DNA of 64,000 nt from Dillenia suffruticosa (taxonomy: Eukaryota > Streptophyta > Magnoliopsida > Dilleniales > Dilleniaceae): assembly GCA_033439265.1 (NCBI GenBank), contig JAVTVX010000029.1:1929501-1993500 (forward strand). The letters run 5' to 3'. Below are positions 38,885 through 49,900 of the stretch, one piece after another. The notes under the pieces were generated by a model. The model worked only from the letters and a program-made list of their open reading frames with translations, was not told the DNA's origin and made no database searches. Each line of letters begins with the position of its first letter. Within the stretch, counting starts at the first letter, position 1. A program made the translations under genes and the position numbers.

Positions 38885-38964
38885 ACATACTCGATTGCAC
38901 CATGGCAAAATGCATTCTTGCAGTTAGTATGAATCTAAGATGTTTCATCAACTCGCCGTATTAC
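38885..38964 (+). repeat. Direct repeat, copy 2
   Basis: Near-identical to 38497-38575, with a few substitutions and one indel near the 3' end. The upstream copy and spacer may record a local duplication or a gene-conversion event. Confidence 0.85.
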
Positions 38965-39523
38965 CTCAATTCGGTTTTGTTACCCATTATCCATTAACTC
39001 CCTAATTCAAAAATTTTACCCAATTAAAAAATGCCCCACGTGGGCATCTTTTACCAACAGTTACATAGATTATATATGTGTATGACTTCTGCAGAGTAGT
39101 TCAAATAATGGCTTTGCTATAATGACAGACGATTGGTACAAACTACATAAGCATAAGCACATTTTATGATGTATCTCATCACTTTTGGATACCCCATTCT
39201 TAAAAATTTCGAAAAAGACAAACAGGGTTCAACGGTTCAGAATACGTATGCCCACAAGCATCATTGGCTTTACATTGAACTTGTTCCATCTTCAAGGAAA
39301 TTAAGGCAACAGGCATGGACAAGATATAGATGTCATCAGCATGCTTATGAAAAAATGCCTTGAGATAATAAGCCAGTCTATGGTTGCTTTCGAAATAAAT
39401 TGAATGGCTGACAGGCTCCAGCTTTATGGAAGTGCAAGCCATATGAACAGTCAATAAGATGAATGTGAAAATCCTTGAGATTGCTTTGTAAAAACTCTCA
39501 CAGCGCCCCCCCCCCCCCCCCCA

Positions 39524-40924
39524 AAAAAACCGGTTCATGCGACAACTCAGAAATGTGCAAGAGGCCTTGCTGACCACCATTGAACTCCACAAAAGTGCCA
39601 TATTATTTTATTGAGGTCACAACACCCTTACACATCCCTCCAACTTCAATTTCACGTCCAATAATAAAATCAACCTGAAAGCACATAAAAATTTTACAAC
39701 TTCATCTCCATAAAGCAGAGAGAACAGATGTACATTGACTACATGCTACAGAAACCTAAACAAGATCAGAAAATGGGTGTGCTAAGAAGCAAAAGGTATC
39801 GTCTGAAACTAACATCTCCATTTTTGTGTAGGTACCTAGCAAGGTATCATCCTGTGAACACACATGAAACAATCCTGTTTCCAATTGCTTCCATTCAAGA
39901 CAAAACCATAGTATCATCCGGAAATATTTTTCAATTAAATAGTTAATTACATAATATTAAGTGAAAAGAATATCTATCATCCATACTGCGGATAAAGACT
40001 AGAATCAAGATGCTGCAAAATTTGGGGAAAGGGGAGATTTTTTGATTCAATGGAACTAAAGCTACCTTCTCTTGTACTTTCTCCATTACAGACTGATTCT
40101 TAGCAACTATAGTGAGTGTCCCGTCACCGACAAAGAGCCGTGCACCTGAGTGACAAAAGGAGATCCAAATGAAGAATCAATCTAAACTCTGAAAGTTATG
40201 AAAGTAAATGGACAATTTTTTGCAAAGGCATGCAAAGAAAAAGAAAAAAAATTGGTCAATTTGAATATCATAGGTGGATTCTACAGTTATGAGAAGCTGC
40301 AAGTTGATATGCTATTCAAGATAAAACCACCCAACAATCGATTTTCTCTTTTCTTCTTTTTTTTTGGGGGGGGGGTTCAAGGGGAATTATCCGCACAAAG
40401 GAAAATTTGGGTTTGACTGGCTCACCAACAACCGCAAACTATATGGGCAGGAAAAGGGAATTGATCAATAAAATCTCCCATCTCCCTCCATCTCAATCCA
40501 AAATCACTAATTGCCATTAGAATCCCTATGAATATGCAACTCTACTCAAACTAATAACATAGACCAACAATATCAATAATTTCTAATGACAAGGACACAC
40601 AAGCAGACGAACCTGTTTCTCCCTCAATTTTTTTCTTTAACGCGCCCATTGGCCCAATCGGGCGGCGAAGTGAATCATTGCTGAACTTCATTGTAGCTAC
40701 AAAAGTGGTTAAAAAAAAGGTAAAAAAAGTCAGTCATCATTCTGTGTACAATGTCAGATATTAACTTGGTTACCGGTAGAGAATCCAACCTAAATGAGGA
40801 AAATTCCTATCCTCTTCAGAACGTGGTGCGTTTCTCTCTCTCTCTCTCTCTCCATATGGTTAAAAATTCGCAAACGGCCTTCCTGAGCAGGTTCTAGAGA
40901 CTCGCAAACGGCAAGTGAAGCCAT
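39524..40924 (-). pseudogene. PNP2: Fragment of mitochondrial polynucleotide phosphorylase (KH and S1 region)
   Basis: Four exon remnants: 40924-40790, 40696-40613, 40145-40066, 39674-39524. They correspond in order to the end of the second RNase PH core (VCESLEPAQEGRLRIFNHME), the KH domain (KFSNDSLRRPIGPMGALKKK; GARLFVGDGTLTIVAKNQSV) and the start of the S1 domain (VDFIIGREIEVGG). An in-frame TAA (39603-39605) replaces the expected Glu codon; past it the frame still reads YGTFVEFNGGQQGLLHISEL, so this is a nonsense mutation, not the end of homology. A GA repeat (40829-40850) has expanded inside the first exon, shifting its frame. Introns with GT-AG ends are kept, so it arose by DNA duplication and not retroposition. 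The N-terminal RNase PH domain and everything after early S1 are absent. Confidence 0.8.
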
Positions 40925-40939
40925 TGAAGCGTGTGCACT

Positions 40940-40972
<33 letters not shown>

Positions 40973-42034
40973 TTTTTTTTGGGGGGGGGGGTTTAGGGTT
41001 AAGAGCGGCAGAGGAGCTCTGCGTTGAGTGAGACGGTGAAGTGGGAAGGCGAAGAACGTGGGCACGAAGAGAATGAAAACTATGTTGGTAGGTAGTCTTT
41101 CGTTACACATCTCAAATTGGATTAATTATTATAAATTTTAAATCAAATTAGGTAGAATATAAATTCAAATATCGATCGATATAGTATCTAAAAAAGAAGA
41201 ATGTGGATTGGACCGGAGGATATTGAGCCAAGCCCATAGTGATTATTTATTTATTTTTATTTTTTAATTTGAACTAATTATAGGTATAAAAAATAGATCT
41301 CTTACAAATATTCACGTAAGCATCCCCTAATACCATGTATAGTTTCGATTGTCAGGGAGCGAAAGAGTTTTATTTTAATAAATTTATTGAATATAAAACC
41401 ATTTTTTACTTTTTTTTTTATAAAATATACATATTCGACGATCATATTAATTTAATTAAATCTGATTTAAATCGAATTGACTCTTAGAAAATAAAATTCT
41501 TTCGCCCTCTATTTTATCTATACATAAAATTTAAATTCAAATTTTATTTTAAAAAAATTAATATTTAATCATTAAATTAACTATGTATAGACTATTTTAT
41601 AAGTACCTCTTGAAAATATGTTAAGGTTGGACAAGCATACGATTTTAATGGTCGGGATTGGATTATCGGCAGGGAGGGGACTTCCCCCAGAGCCTCCTCT
41701 TGCCGGTTGTTCCCACCAGACACGGCTGCGGCTCCAGTTGGGGGGAATTATTATTATTTTTTTCCTGGTGCCTCCGGAGGTGTAGATATGGTACTCGAAA
41801 GAAGGGTACAATTGAGAGAAAGTGTACTTCCTTGGCATAATTATTAATGTTTTAATAATTTTATTTCATAAATTTACATCTTTATTTAAAAAAAAAAAAT
41901 CCTTTGTTTTACAATGTTGTGAAGTATTTAAAAGAAAATTAAAATTAAGTTTATTTGTATTACATAATATATAAGAAAAATTTTCTTATATAATAAATAT
42001 TGTATTCAAGAAAAAGATATATCAAAAAATTTCT
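40925..42034. other. Intergenic, AT-rich
   Basis: Contains a (GA)n run at 40939-40963 and a poly(G) tract near 40980. I see no gene; small open frames here lack any family signal. Confidence 0.4.
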
Positions 42035-42202
42035 TGTTAGAGTAGGTGAGATGGACACTTCCGTCCTTTAATCAGGTTGGGAGTTTGACTCCCTCTGGGC
42101 AAGGAAAAAGCAATGTTAGAAGACCTACCCCAAAATGGACCCTGCAGCGACGATCTAGATTAGTCGGGGTAAAATTCTGGATACTGTGACCAAACCAAGT
42201 AT
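42035..42202 (+). mobile_element. SINE family A1, copy 2
   Basis: It aligns by eye with the copies at 29808 and 54203: head AGTAGGTGAGATGG, box B GTTTGACTC (42083-42091), body AATGTTAGAAGACC, end block TTCTGGATACTG, then poly(A) grading into AAAAT repeats. Box B has one change from GTTCGACTC. Confidence 0.65.
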
Positions 42203-42820
42203 AAAAAAAAAATAAAATAAAATAAAATAAAAATTAAAGTTATAATCTTGATAAGACTATATTGATAGTTTTGTAGTAAAACTTAATTATTTCTTAACAG
42301 AAGAAAACTTGGAAACTCTTAATAGTAGAGAATAGGAAGAAAATATTTAAAAATGAATAAGGTGGTATTCAGTGGCAGCTCTTTGAATAATTGATGAGTG
42401 AAGTAAGAAAATGAGATGTAAATGTGGTCCAAATCAGTGATATTTGCACTTGGCACCTTTATGATTAGCATCTTGTATGTGCACATCGGATATATTCAAA
42501 ATCTGGTCTGAAAATGACGAGAAAAGAGACTCTGAAACACCCGATGGCAACCCAACAAGAGAACATAGAGAATGCATTCTCTTTCTATCTCTCTCTCTCT
42601 CTCTACCTCACGAGATTCCATACAATTGCAAAGTCACCTAAAGCCTATTTTCTTCCTGCCCCATCACTTGTCTCATTCAAATCTTCCGAGCAAAACTTGT
42701 GATTGCATCGCGGAGAATGTCTCTCATTTTGTTGTGGCTCGAGAGCTAGAGTGAGGTCTTTTTCCCTCCTCTTTTCTTTTGGCGGCTACAAATTGAAATC
42801 CCTCTCTGGAAGTGGGAAAT

Positions 42821-42827
<7 letters not shown>

Positions 42828-42875
<48 letters not shown>
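42828..42875. repeat. (GA)n microsatellite
   Basis: About 24 GA units in intergenic DNA with no gene immediately beside it. Confidence 0.95.
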
Positions 42876-42880
<5 letters not shown>

Positions 42881-43162
42881 ATGTTACCTTTTCTAACGTT
42901 TGATTGCATAGTGATTGGAGGAGATAAAAGGCTTTTCCTCCTTTTTCTTCATGAACAGAGCGAGAGAACTGAGACGTTCCCTTTGCGTTGTAGTGCTTTT
43001 ATGGCTCTTTCATGCTTTTCTTTTTGTTTGTTCTTCTTCACGAATTACAATGGACCATCAAATACTGACTTGTCAACACAAAATCTCGGTTAAATATTAT
43101 TTATGGCTCTTTATGGCTCAATGCCAATAGGATTTTTCGGTTAAATATTATTTATTATTATT

Positions 43163-43332
43163 AATTTTTTTATCAATTGATATTTAAAATCATATTTTGA
43201 TTAATTCGACTTAAATAACTGTCAAACTCTATTGGGGAAAACTCTACTGATATAATTCATTTCTTTTCCAAAATTCGAATCTAAATTTTGATTAAAAAAT
43301 TTACCATTTTTTTCACCGAATCAACTATTTAT
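43163..43332 (-). mobile_element. SINE family A2 copy
   Basis: On the minus strand: box-A-like ATAGTTGATTCGGTG, box-B-like GATTCGAATTTTGG, the end block AATTAATCAAAATATG and TATCAATTGATA, then an A-rich tail. This is the A2 copy with the best preserved promoter boxes. Confidence 0.55.
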
Positions 43333-44557
43333 TGATCCAGATAAATGTTAATATGAATAACTTTAATAATTATGGATCTTTATCTAAGAATCAACTCTTT
43401 TTATTGAAAGAAATTTTTATAAGTACTAAATTGCAATGCAATCGTCTAACCCAAAACAGAGCTTATGAGCAAGGGAAGAGCTAGGGCGGCAATTGTTGGA
43501 AAATTTTGATAAAAAAATTATTATGTACACTTTTTGTGACATTTTAAAATCGTCGAGAAAGTTGCTAATAGTCACAAATATCGTTCAGAATCGTAAATAT
43601 TATTAAAATTCATTATAATATTATTTATTTCCTAAAAATTAAACTCTTATAACGTCTTCTATCTTTTATATGTTATATTTTATTCTTTAAATTTAAACAA
43701 TTTATTTTTTAAAAAAGAAAAAATAAAATATGCCTTGATTTTAACTTGTTATTTAATTACTAAAATGATTAAATAGGTTCCCTATGTCCCGTTTTAAACA
43801 TTATTTCTAGATATGTTTTTATTATATACAAAACTTGAAATGCCTTATACCTCGAGTCTTAACCTTTAGTCTTGTAGGCCTCTCTATTGCTTAAAGAGTT
43901 ACTCACTTTTGCCTTTCATGGGAATTCGGGTGTTGGCAACAAGCATTGGCTTTACTTGCTTGTGGGTGTCACACCAAGTGCCCCCGGACAGATGAGTCAA
44001 AATCATGGACGTCATATGGTAATAAAATTGAGTCATTTCTTCATGAAAATTTCAAATTTTTAGATAATTCTTATCAAAATGAACGAGTACTTAGGCTTGC
44101 CTTAACAGGGGTTTGATCCTCTTGACTCTGGACACTCATTCAGACATGACATGCCACCATCAAGGTCTTCTTTCATGGAGTTTGTGGCGCTTGAAAATTG
44201 CTTCAAAATATTGGGTTCTGTTGATAGCTACAAAAGCATGTACTTTCTAGCTTTCTCATGTGGATGACAATACATCCACAGAGAGAGGGGGAGAGAGTAG
44301 CCAATTTCTAGCTTGATGTGAACACCAGAAAGCAGAAGAAATGAGGGAGAGATAAATAGTTGTTATTACATATGAAATACTACAAATAGGTACATTGTCC
44401 ATCTCGAGTAGTATCAAAGATTTCTTGCCAAATGTTCAAAACTATATACTCCTAGTTGTTACAAGGCATGGTTCTCCAAATCGACCTTGGTAAGCTACAA
44501 GATTTCCGGTAACTTGCACATAAAACCACTCAAATCTTGGTTTTGCCGAGAAGTCTG

Positions 44558-44818
44558 TCAATTGTGAAGTCGACTTGCACCACTTGGTGTGATTCTCTTC
44601 TCTTCTTCAGATTCATTCTGGTTCTGAAAGCTCAAGCTTTTGCCGTGGCTTCTTCTGGATCTTGTGGGGTTGAAATGATCCCTGTTCTTCAAAATCTCCA
44701 TTAAAGTCCTTTCTGGGTCTGTGAGTTCCTGCAATCTGGAGCTAGCAACTGGCAACAAGTTTGCTTTCAGCAGGAAAAAGACTATGGAGAGTATGAGTAG
44801 CGGTTTTTCCAATCTCAT
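44558..44818 (-). CDS. Small secreted peptide hormone precursor (CLE/IDA type)
   Basis: Single-exon 86-aa precursor: an N-terminal signal peptide (LLILSIVFFLLKANLLPVASS), a variable charged middle with dibasic sites, and a C-terminus ending exactly in RITPSGASRLHN. The last 12 residues have the layout of a CLE peptide (R1, P4, S5, G6, L10, H11, N12) but lack the Pro residues expected at positions 7 and 9. Position 2 Ile, Ser8 and a basic residue at 9 resemble IDA-family peptides (PIPPSAPSKRHN type). Both families act outside the cell as ligands of leucine-rich receptor kinases. A TATA box lies 45 bp upstream, and the promoter is otherwise AT-rich. It could equally be a divergent CLE or IDL member. 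Confidence 0.65.
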   Translation of the reverse strand: MRLEKPLLILSIVFFLLKANLLPVASSRLQELTDPERTLMEILKNRDHFNPTRSRRSHGKSLSFQNQNESEEEKRITPSGASRLHN

Positions 44819-44860
44819 CTTGCCTTCTCTGTTTGGGCTCAGTTTCCTCTGTCTTGGCTT

Positions 44861-44868
44861 TATTTATA
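44861..44868 (-). promoter_or_regulatory. TATA box of the peptide precursor gene
   Basis: TATAAATA on the minus strand, 43 bp upstream of the ATG at 44818. This predicts a start of transcription near 44835 and a very short leader. Confidence 0.6.
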
Positions 44869-44909
44869 CCCAAGGTGTCGCATTTACTACAAAGTTAAAA
44901 CGCTAGTGA

Positions 44910-46400
44910 TTAGCCATACCTAACATCTTAAACATTTATATTCTCGAAAATTCAGATTCGCATATAGTAATTATATTTATTAATTATTTATTATAAAACA
45001 TATATTAAAATTCTTATTTTAGTGATATTATAAATTTTATATCAAACAATATTTATAAATTCAAATTAGACATTAAAAAATTTGTATCATTAATCATTAT
45101 ATACTTAAAAAGAATAAACACCGCCCTTTTGTTGAAAAGAAAAGAAAAGAAAATTTTACTTTTACTCAACAGTTAAAAATTATCGATAATATTTGGGATC
45201 GATCATTTGAAAGACAAATTTGAAAATGATTAAAATAAATAAATAAAAAATAAAGATAAATATATATCTAAAATATATTAGTTTAATTTATGCGAATTTT
45301 TTTACGTCACTCATTTCTATCCAGAATTATTTTCTCGTTTAAACTCTTAACTATCATATTTTTAAAGATAATTTGTATTCATGTTTTCAACAGTTTATTT
45401 TTATATTTTACTAAATTTCCTATGTTTAAGTTGTTGATTAATTATTATATTTAACATTGCCTTTCATTTTAGCTATTACTTTTCGTATTTAAGAATTTCT
45501 TATCAATTAATTATTATAAAATAGATATTAAAACTCTCATTTTTAATGATATTTTAAAATTTTAATTTAAATAAATAATATTTATATATTCAAATTAAAA
45601 CATTACAAAGTGGGTTATCATAATACACCTAAAGGGATAACTATTGCCCCTTTCATAAAATGAAAAAACTTAACTTTTTTTATTTGCTTAATAAAAAAGG
45701 TGTAATTACTACAATTTAAGCTTATTTGATCATTCCTCATTCTTTTCACTAAATTGAAGCGTTGGTGGGGAATTATTTTACACGAAAACGGAAATAAAAA
45801 AATAAAAGTGAATACGTCGATACAAAAAAATAATAATTTATAAAAATATAAAAGATAAAAATATGAAAAAATACATAAAATAAAAAGTATAAATATTTTT
45901 ATGTAAATATTAATTATTTTATATAAATAATAGAATAGTTATATTTTATAATAAATATTTAAAATGATCAAATATATGATTATTAATCATAAAATAAATG
46001 ATTTAAAAATAAAAATTATAATTAAATAAATAAATAATTTATTAAATATGAAAATATGTAAATATAAAAATATAAGAATTTTATATAGATATTAATTAAT
46101 TTAATTTATTAAACTATTTTAAAATTGAGAAACATCTCAAAAATAAAAAATATTAATATCGAAAAATTTACGTACAAAGTGTAGAAGGTGCGAAGCCAAG
46201 GGGCCGTAGGTTTTTCAATTTTTAAAATATATTTATAAAATTTTTAAATTTTTTTAATATTACCTCTCAATAAAAAAAATAATACAAATTTTATTCATCG
46301 TCTCTCTTAAATAACTCTATATAATTTTAATCTATTATTATTTTTATAATATAATATTTATAATTTATAAATTATTTGAGGATTACTATAATAGCTTTCA
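44910..46400. other. AT-rich intergenic DNA
   Basis: Strongly A/T-biased with short direct repeats of TTATTAATTATTTA type. No gene, RNA or recognisable element. Confidence 0.4.
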
Positions 46401-46511
46401 TCCATCGCCTTGTCCGCTGCTTCTTTAAAATCCCGTTTTTTAATCTTTTTCAGGAAATTTGGAAATGATCAGACTGCGTTTCTCTCCCAAAATGTCCATG
46501 GGTTCGATCGC

Positions 46512-46568
46512 CTCCGCTTCTTCTTCTTCTTCTTCTTCTTCTTCTTCTTCTTCTTCTTCTTCATCTTC
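46512..46568 (+). repeat. (TCT)n trinucleotide tract coding for polyserine
   Basis: Encodes a run of about 18 serines in the former transit peptide. The opposite strand reads as polyglutamate, which is a shadow. Confidence 0.9.
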
Positions 46569-46966
46569 ACTATCCACTCTGAGAAACCTCAGAATTTCAA
46601 ATTCTCTCACTTGGAAGTTCTTCAATGCCGTTCGCTTTCACAACACCGCCAACTTCAATTTCAATATTAACTACAACAAAGTTTCATCCTCGATTCGATT
46701 CTCTAAATACTCAATTCGTTGTCTCGCTTCTCTGTCTTCTTCCCGTCCCGTTGACAAAATTCAGGTTCTCAATCCTGTTGTTGAAATGGACGGTAAACCA
46801 CCCCACTAAACCCTATACCCTAATCGTTATTTCCAATTTTTTTTTCATATTATATGTTCGTCTATATATTCTTGGTGATTTTCATGTGATGAAATGGCTA
46901 GGGTTATGTGGAGTATGATCACAGAAAAGGTGCGAAAATTTTCAAAATTTGAATTTAATCCGAGGG

Positions 46967-46971
<5 letters not shown>

Positions 46972-46998
<27 letters not shown>

Positions 46999-46999
46999 A
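46972..46999 (+). repeat. (GT)n microsatellite in intron 2 of the ICDH pseudogene
   Basis: About 14 GT units shortly after the exon 2 donor. Confidence 0.9.
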
Positions 47000-49900
47000 T
47001 TACATTCTAGTTTAATCGCTGATATTATATTTTGACTGCAGCTTATTTTACCTTACTTGGCTTTGGATGTAAAATATTTCGATTTAAGCATTTTGAATCG
47101 GGATGCTACAGATGACAAGGTTACCATTGAAAGTGCTGTAGCCACTCTTAAGTAAGTGGCTTCACTTCATTTTTGCCCATTTGAACTTACTATCGTTCTT
47201 TGCTTGATGTATGTTATTGGTTTAGCTCTGAGACGTAGTTTATGTTTTTGAACACAGACCAAATGAGTGAAAAGCTAAATGTTCCGAATCTTATGTTACA
47301 ATCTATCTCTACATGTCTTACAAGTATTTTTACTTGATTTGATAGTTATTTTGATCAATTCAACATTACTCAAGTTCGAAAGGTTCCATTCTTTGCCGAT
47401 TCGAAGTTGGTCCATTTGGTTATTGACTCAATTTGCCCATGTAGCATTACTCTTTCTGAACCCATATTTGTGGATGATTCTGTTAACTGCCACGATGCAT
47501 GGATGCATCTTGACATGGTTCTGTCTGTGTTGTGCCTGGGTGTCCTTTGGACATGATATGGGATCAAACACTAACTCGCAATATTGTAAAATTATTTTAC
47601 CACTTTGTCATATTGCTGTGTACATGTTGTATATTGTCCGTGCCTGTGTGCCCTAGTGGTGCTGAGATTGCTTAGCAGCCAATGGTTATGATTATTTGTT
47701 CATTCTTTATGGTAGTTCTGTTTGCTAGCTAAGCAGCTTATGTTTACTCCTAGTTGTTCACTTGAATTTCTTGAAGTTTCTGTTGGAGCTTTGTGGGGAT
47801 TACTGTTGGCATCTTTATGGGGTAGTTAATATTTTGTGAACTTGCAATTGTTTGAAGTCACTGAGATTGCCAACCAGGCCATGTTTATCCCTTTCTATAT
47901 AGTAATGCTATATGTATTTAAAAAAAAAAAGTCAACTACCAAAAATATCAAATTTGACGTGGCACTTTGTGGCCACTCAAAAACACATGATAATATGTAC
48001 TTGGATATTTCAACCCATAAAAAGTATGCCTCAGTATTTTGGTATTTTGTTTGATTGATACTAAGTAGAGAGATTTGGTAACCATTTTGCTCTATTTAGT
48101 GTTTATCTCTGTGCACTGTTGTGGGCTAGTGCTGTTTGGGATTAAGGCTCCGGTCGTCGTTGTTGTTGTTGTACTGTTGTGGACTAGTGCCTCTCTCTCC
48201 TTTTTCCTGAATTTTTAGTATATTTTGGACTTATATTATATGGATATTCTCTATTTGCCATCTCTAGTGCAAAGCACTATAAGGAGACAGTCTATGATTT
48301 ATAGGAGGTTTTTTTTTTTTTTTTTGGATGGGGGGGGGGGGGCTCAAATTTGTCTCTGTCTTAATTTAGAACAACTCACAATTCTCATTCTTCTTTTCTT
48401 CTTTCTAATGTTAAACACTCTCCAGGTACAATGTTGCAGTGAAATGTGTGACAATAACACCTGGTCAGTTATTTATGCTCTTATGGAACTGAGAGTTATG
48501 ATCTCTTTCCTATCATTTTTTATTCTGAGGTTGATCTCAGTAGCTGATGTAGGTTGTGCCAATATAGGACTCCTGATTCTAGACTCAGGAATGGTTCCAT
48601 CAGGATCCAATTACCTCAAAATCCTTAAATTTTACTTCATTCATTCTGGTTCCCTTTGTGCTTCTTTATTTCAACAAAATTTTCTCATTGCTAATAAAGA
48701 GAAAACTCGTTGCTTGTAGATGAGACCAGAGTTAAGGAGTTTGACCTCAAGGCGATGTGGAAAAGTCCCCACGGCACAATCAGAAACATTTTGAATGGTT
48801 AGTTTACACCATTTTTATTCCTGGAGTTTTATTGATTTTCTTATTACCAGCTATGAATTGTAAGGGTTTCATTTTGTAGTGATTTGGCCAATTCTTATAA
48901 TGACTGTAACTTTTGTGCTTAAATTACCAGTGATTGGATGAACAGATTATTTATTTATTTATTTTTTAAAATGTCGAACTGATGTTGCAATCAGTTCTTA
49001 TAGTCTTTTGAACACATATGTTGCACAGGATGACTAAATGGCCAAGTAATACTCATGGCTGCAGACACTGCCTTTAATTAATTGCTTTTACTTGCCAATT
49101 TGGCAGCTTCCCCCCCCCCCATTTTATTGCATTATGAGATAGTAGCTCGAAGGTTTTATCAGGTATATCAATTTTAAGGATTCTCTGGTGCTACATATGC
49201 GTTGGTTCTAAGCATAAAATTTGATTCTTCTAACCAGAAGGTTTAAGGTAGTTCTTGTTCTGTTGCAGGCATCGTCTTTTGTGAGCCTATCATATGCCAA
49301 AACATTCCAAGGATTGTTCCTGGTAAGCTCTGCTTACACTATTTGTACCTATTTATTTATTCACAAGTTTGGGAGAAGCCTATCTGTATAGGGAGGCATG
49401 CATTTGGTGATCAGTACTGAGCCACTGATACAATTGTTAAAGGACCCGGAAAGCTTAAAATGGTTTTTGGTAAGCTCGTGATTGAATTTTCAAGTTATTC
49501 TGGACATTGTATATTAGAAAAAGGGCTTGGAAGCTTACTTACTTCCTTTTTCTCTTTTGGTCAGTCCCAGAAGATGGGGGTGTTGTTAAGCTTGAGGTTT
49601 ATGATTTCAAAGGCCCGGGTGTTGCATTGTCCATGTACAATGTTGATGAGGTCTGTCTTTCCATTCATTCATTTATTTTCATTTGTTTCTGGATATGATG
49701 TACAATTTTTCCCCTGCTATTCACACATTGACCTTGTAATATTCAGTCGATTCATGCCTTTGCTGAATCATCAATGTCCATGGCATTTTCAAAGAAGTGG
49801 CCTCTTTACTTGAGAACCAAAAACACAATCCTAAAGAAATATGATGGCAGGTGATTTTGATCTTTTGCTCTATCTGGCTTGAGTAATTCCAGGCTTGGTA

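Noticed and set aside
39503..39522. Poly(C) run, and similar poly(G)/poly(C) runs near 40365, 40980, 48331 and 49111
   Set aside because: Homopolymers of this kind are prone to sequencing length error and carry no further structure.
41640..41840. G/C-rich patch with short open frames
   Set aside because: No conserved motif or repeat partner in the window; likely anonymous intergenic sequence.
46410..46670. Open frames encoding polyphenylalanine or polyglutamate over the TCT tract
   Set aside because: They are alternative frames of the polyserine-coding exon 1 of the ICDH pseudogene.
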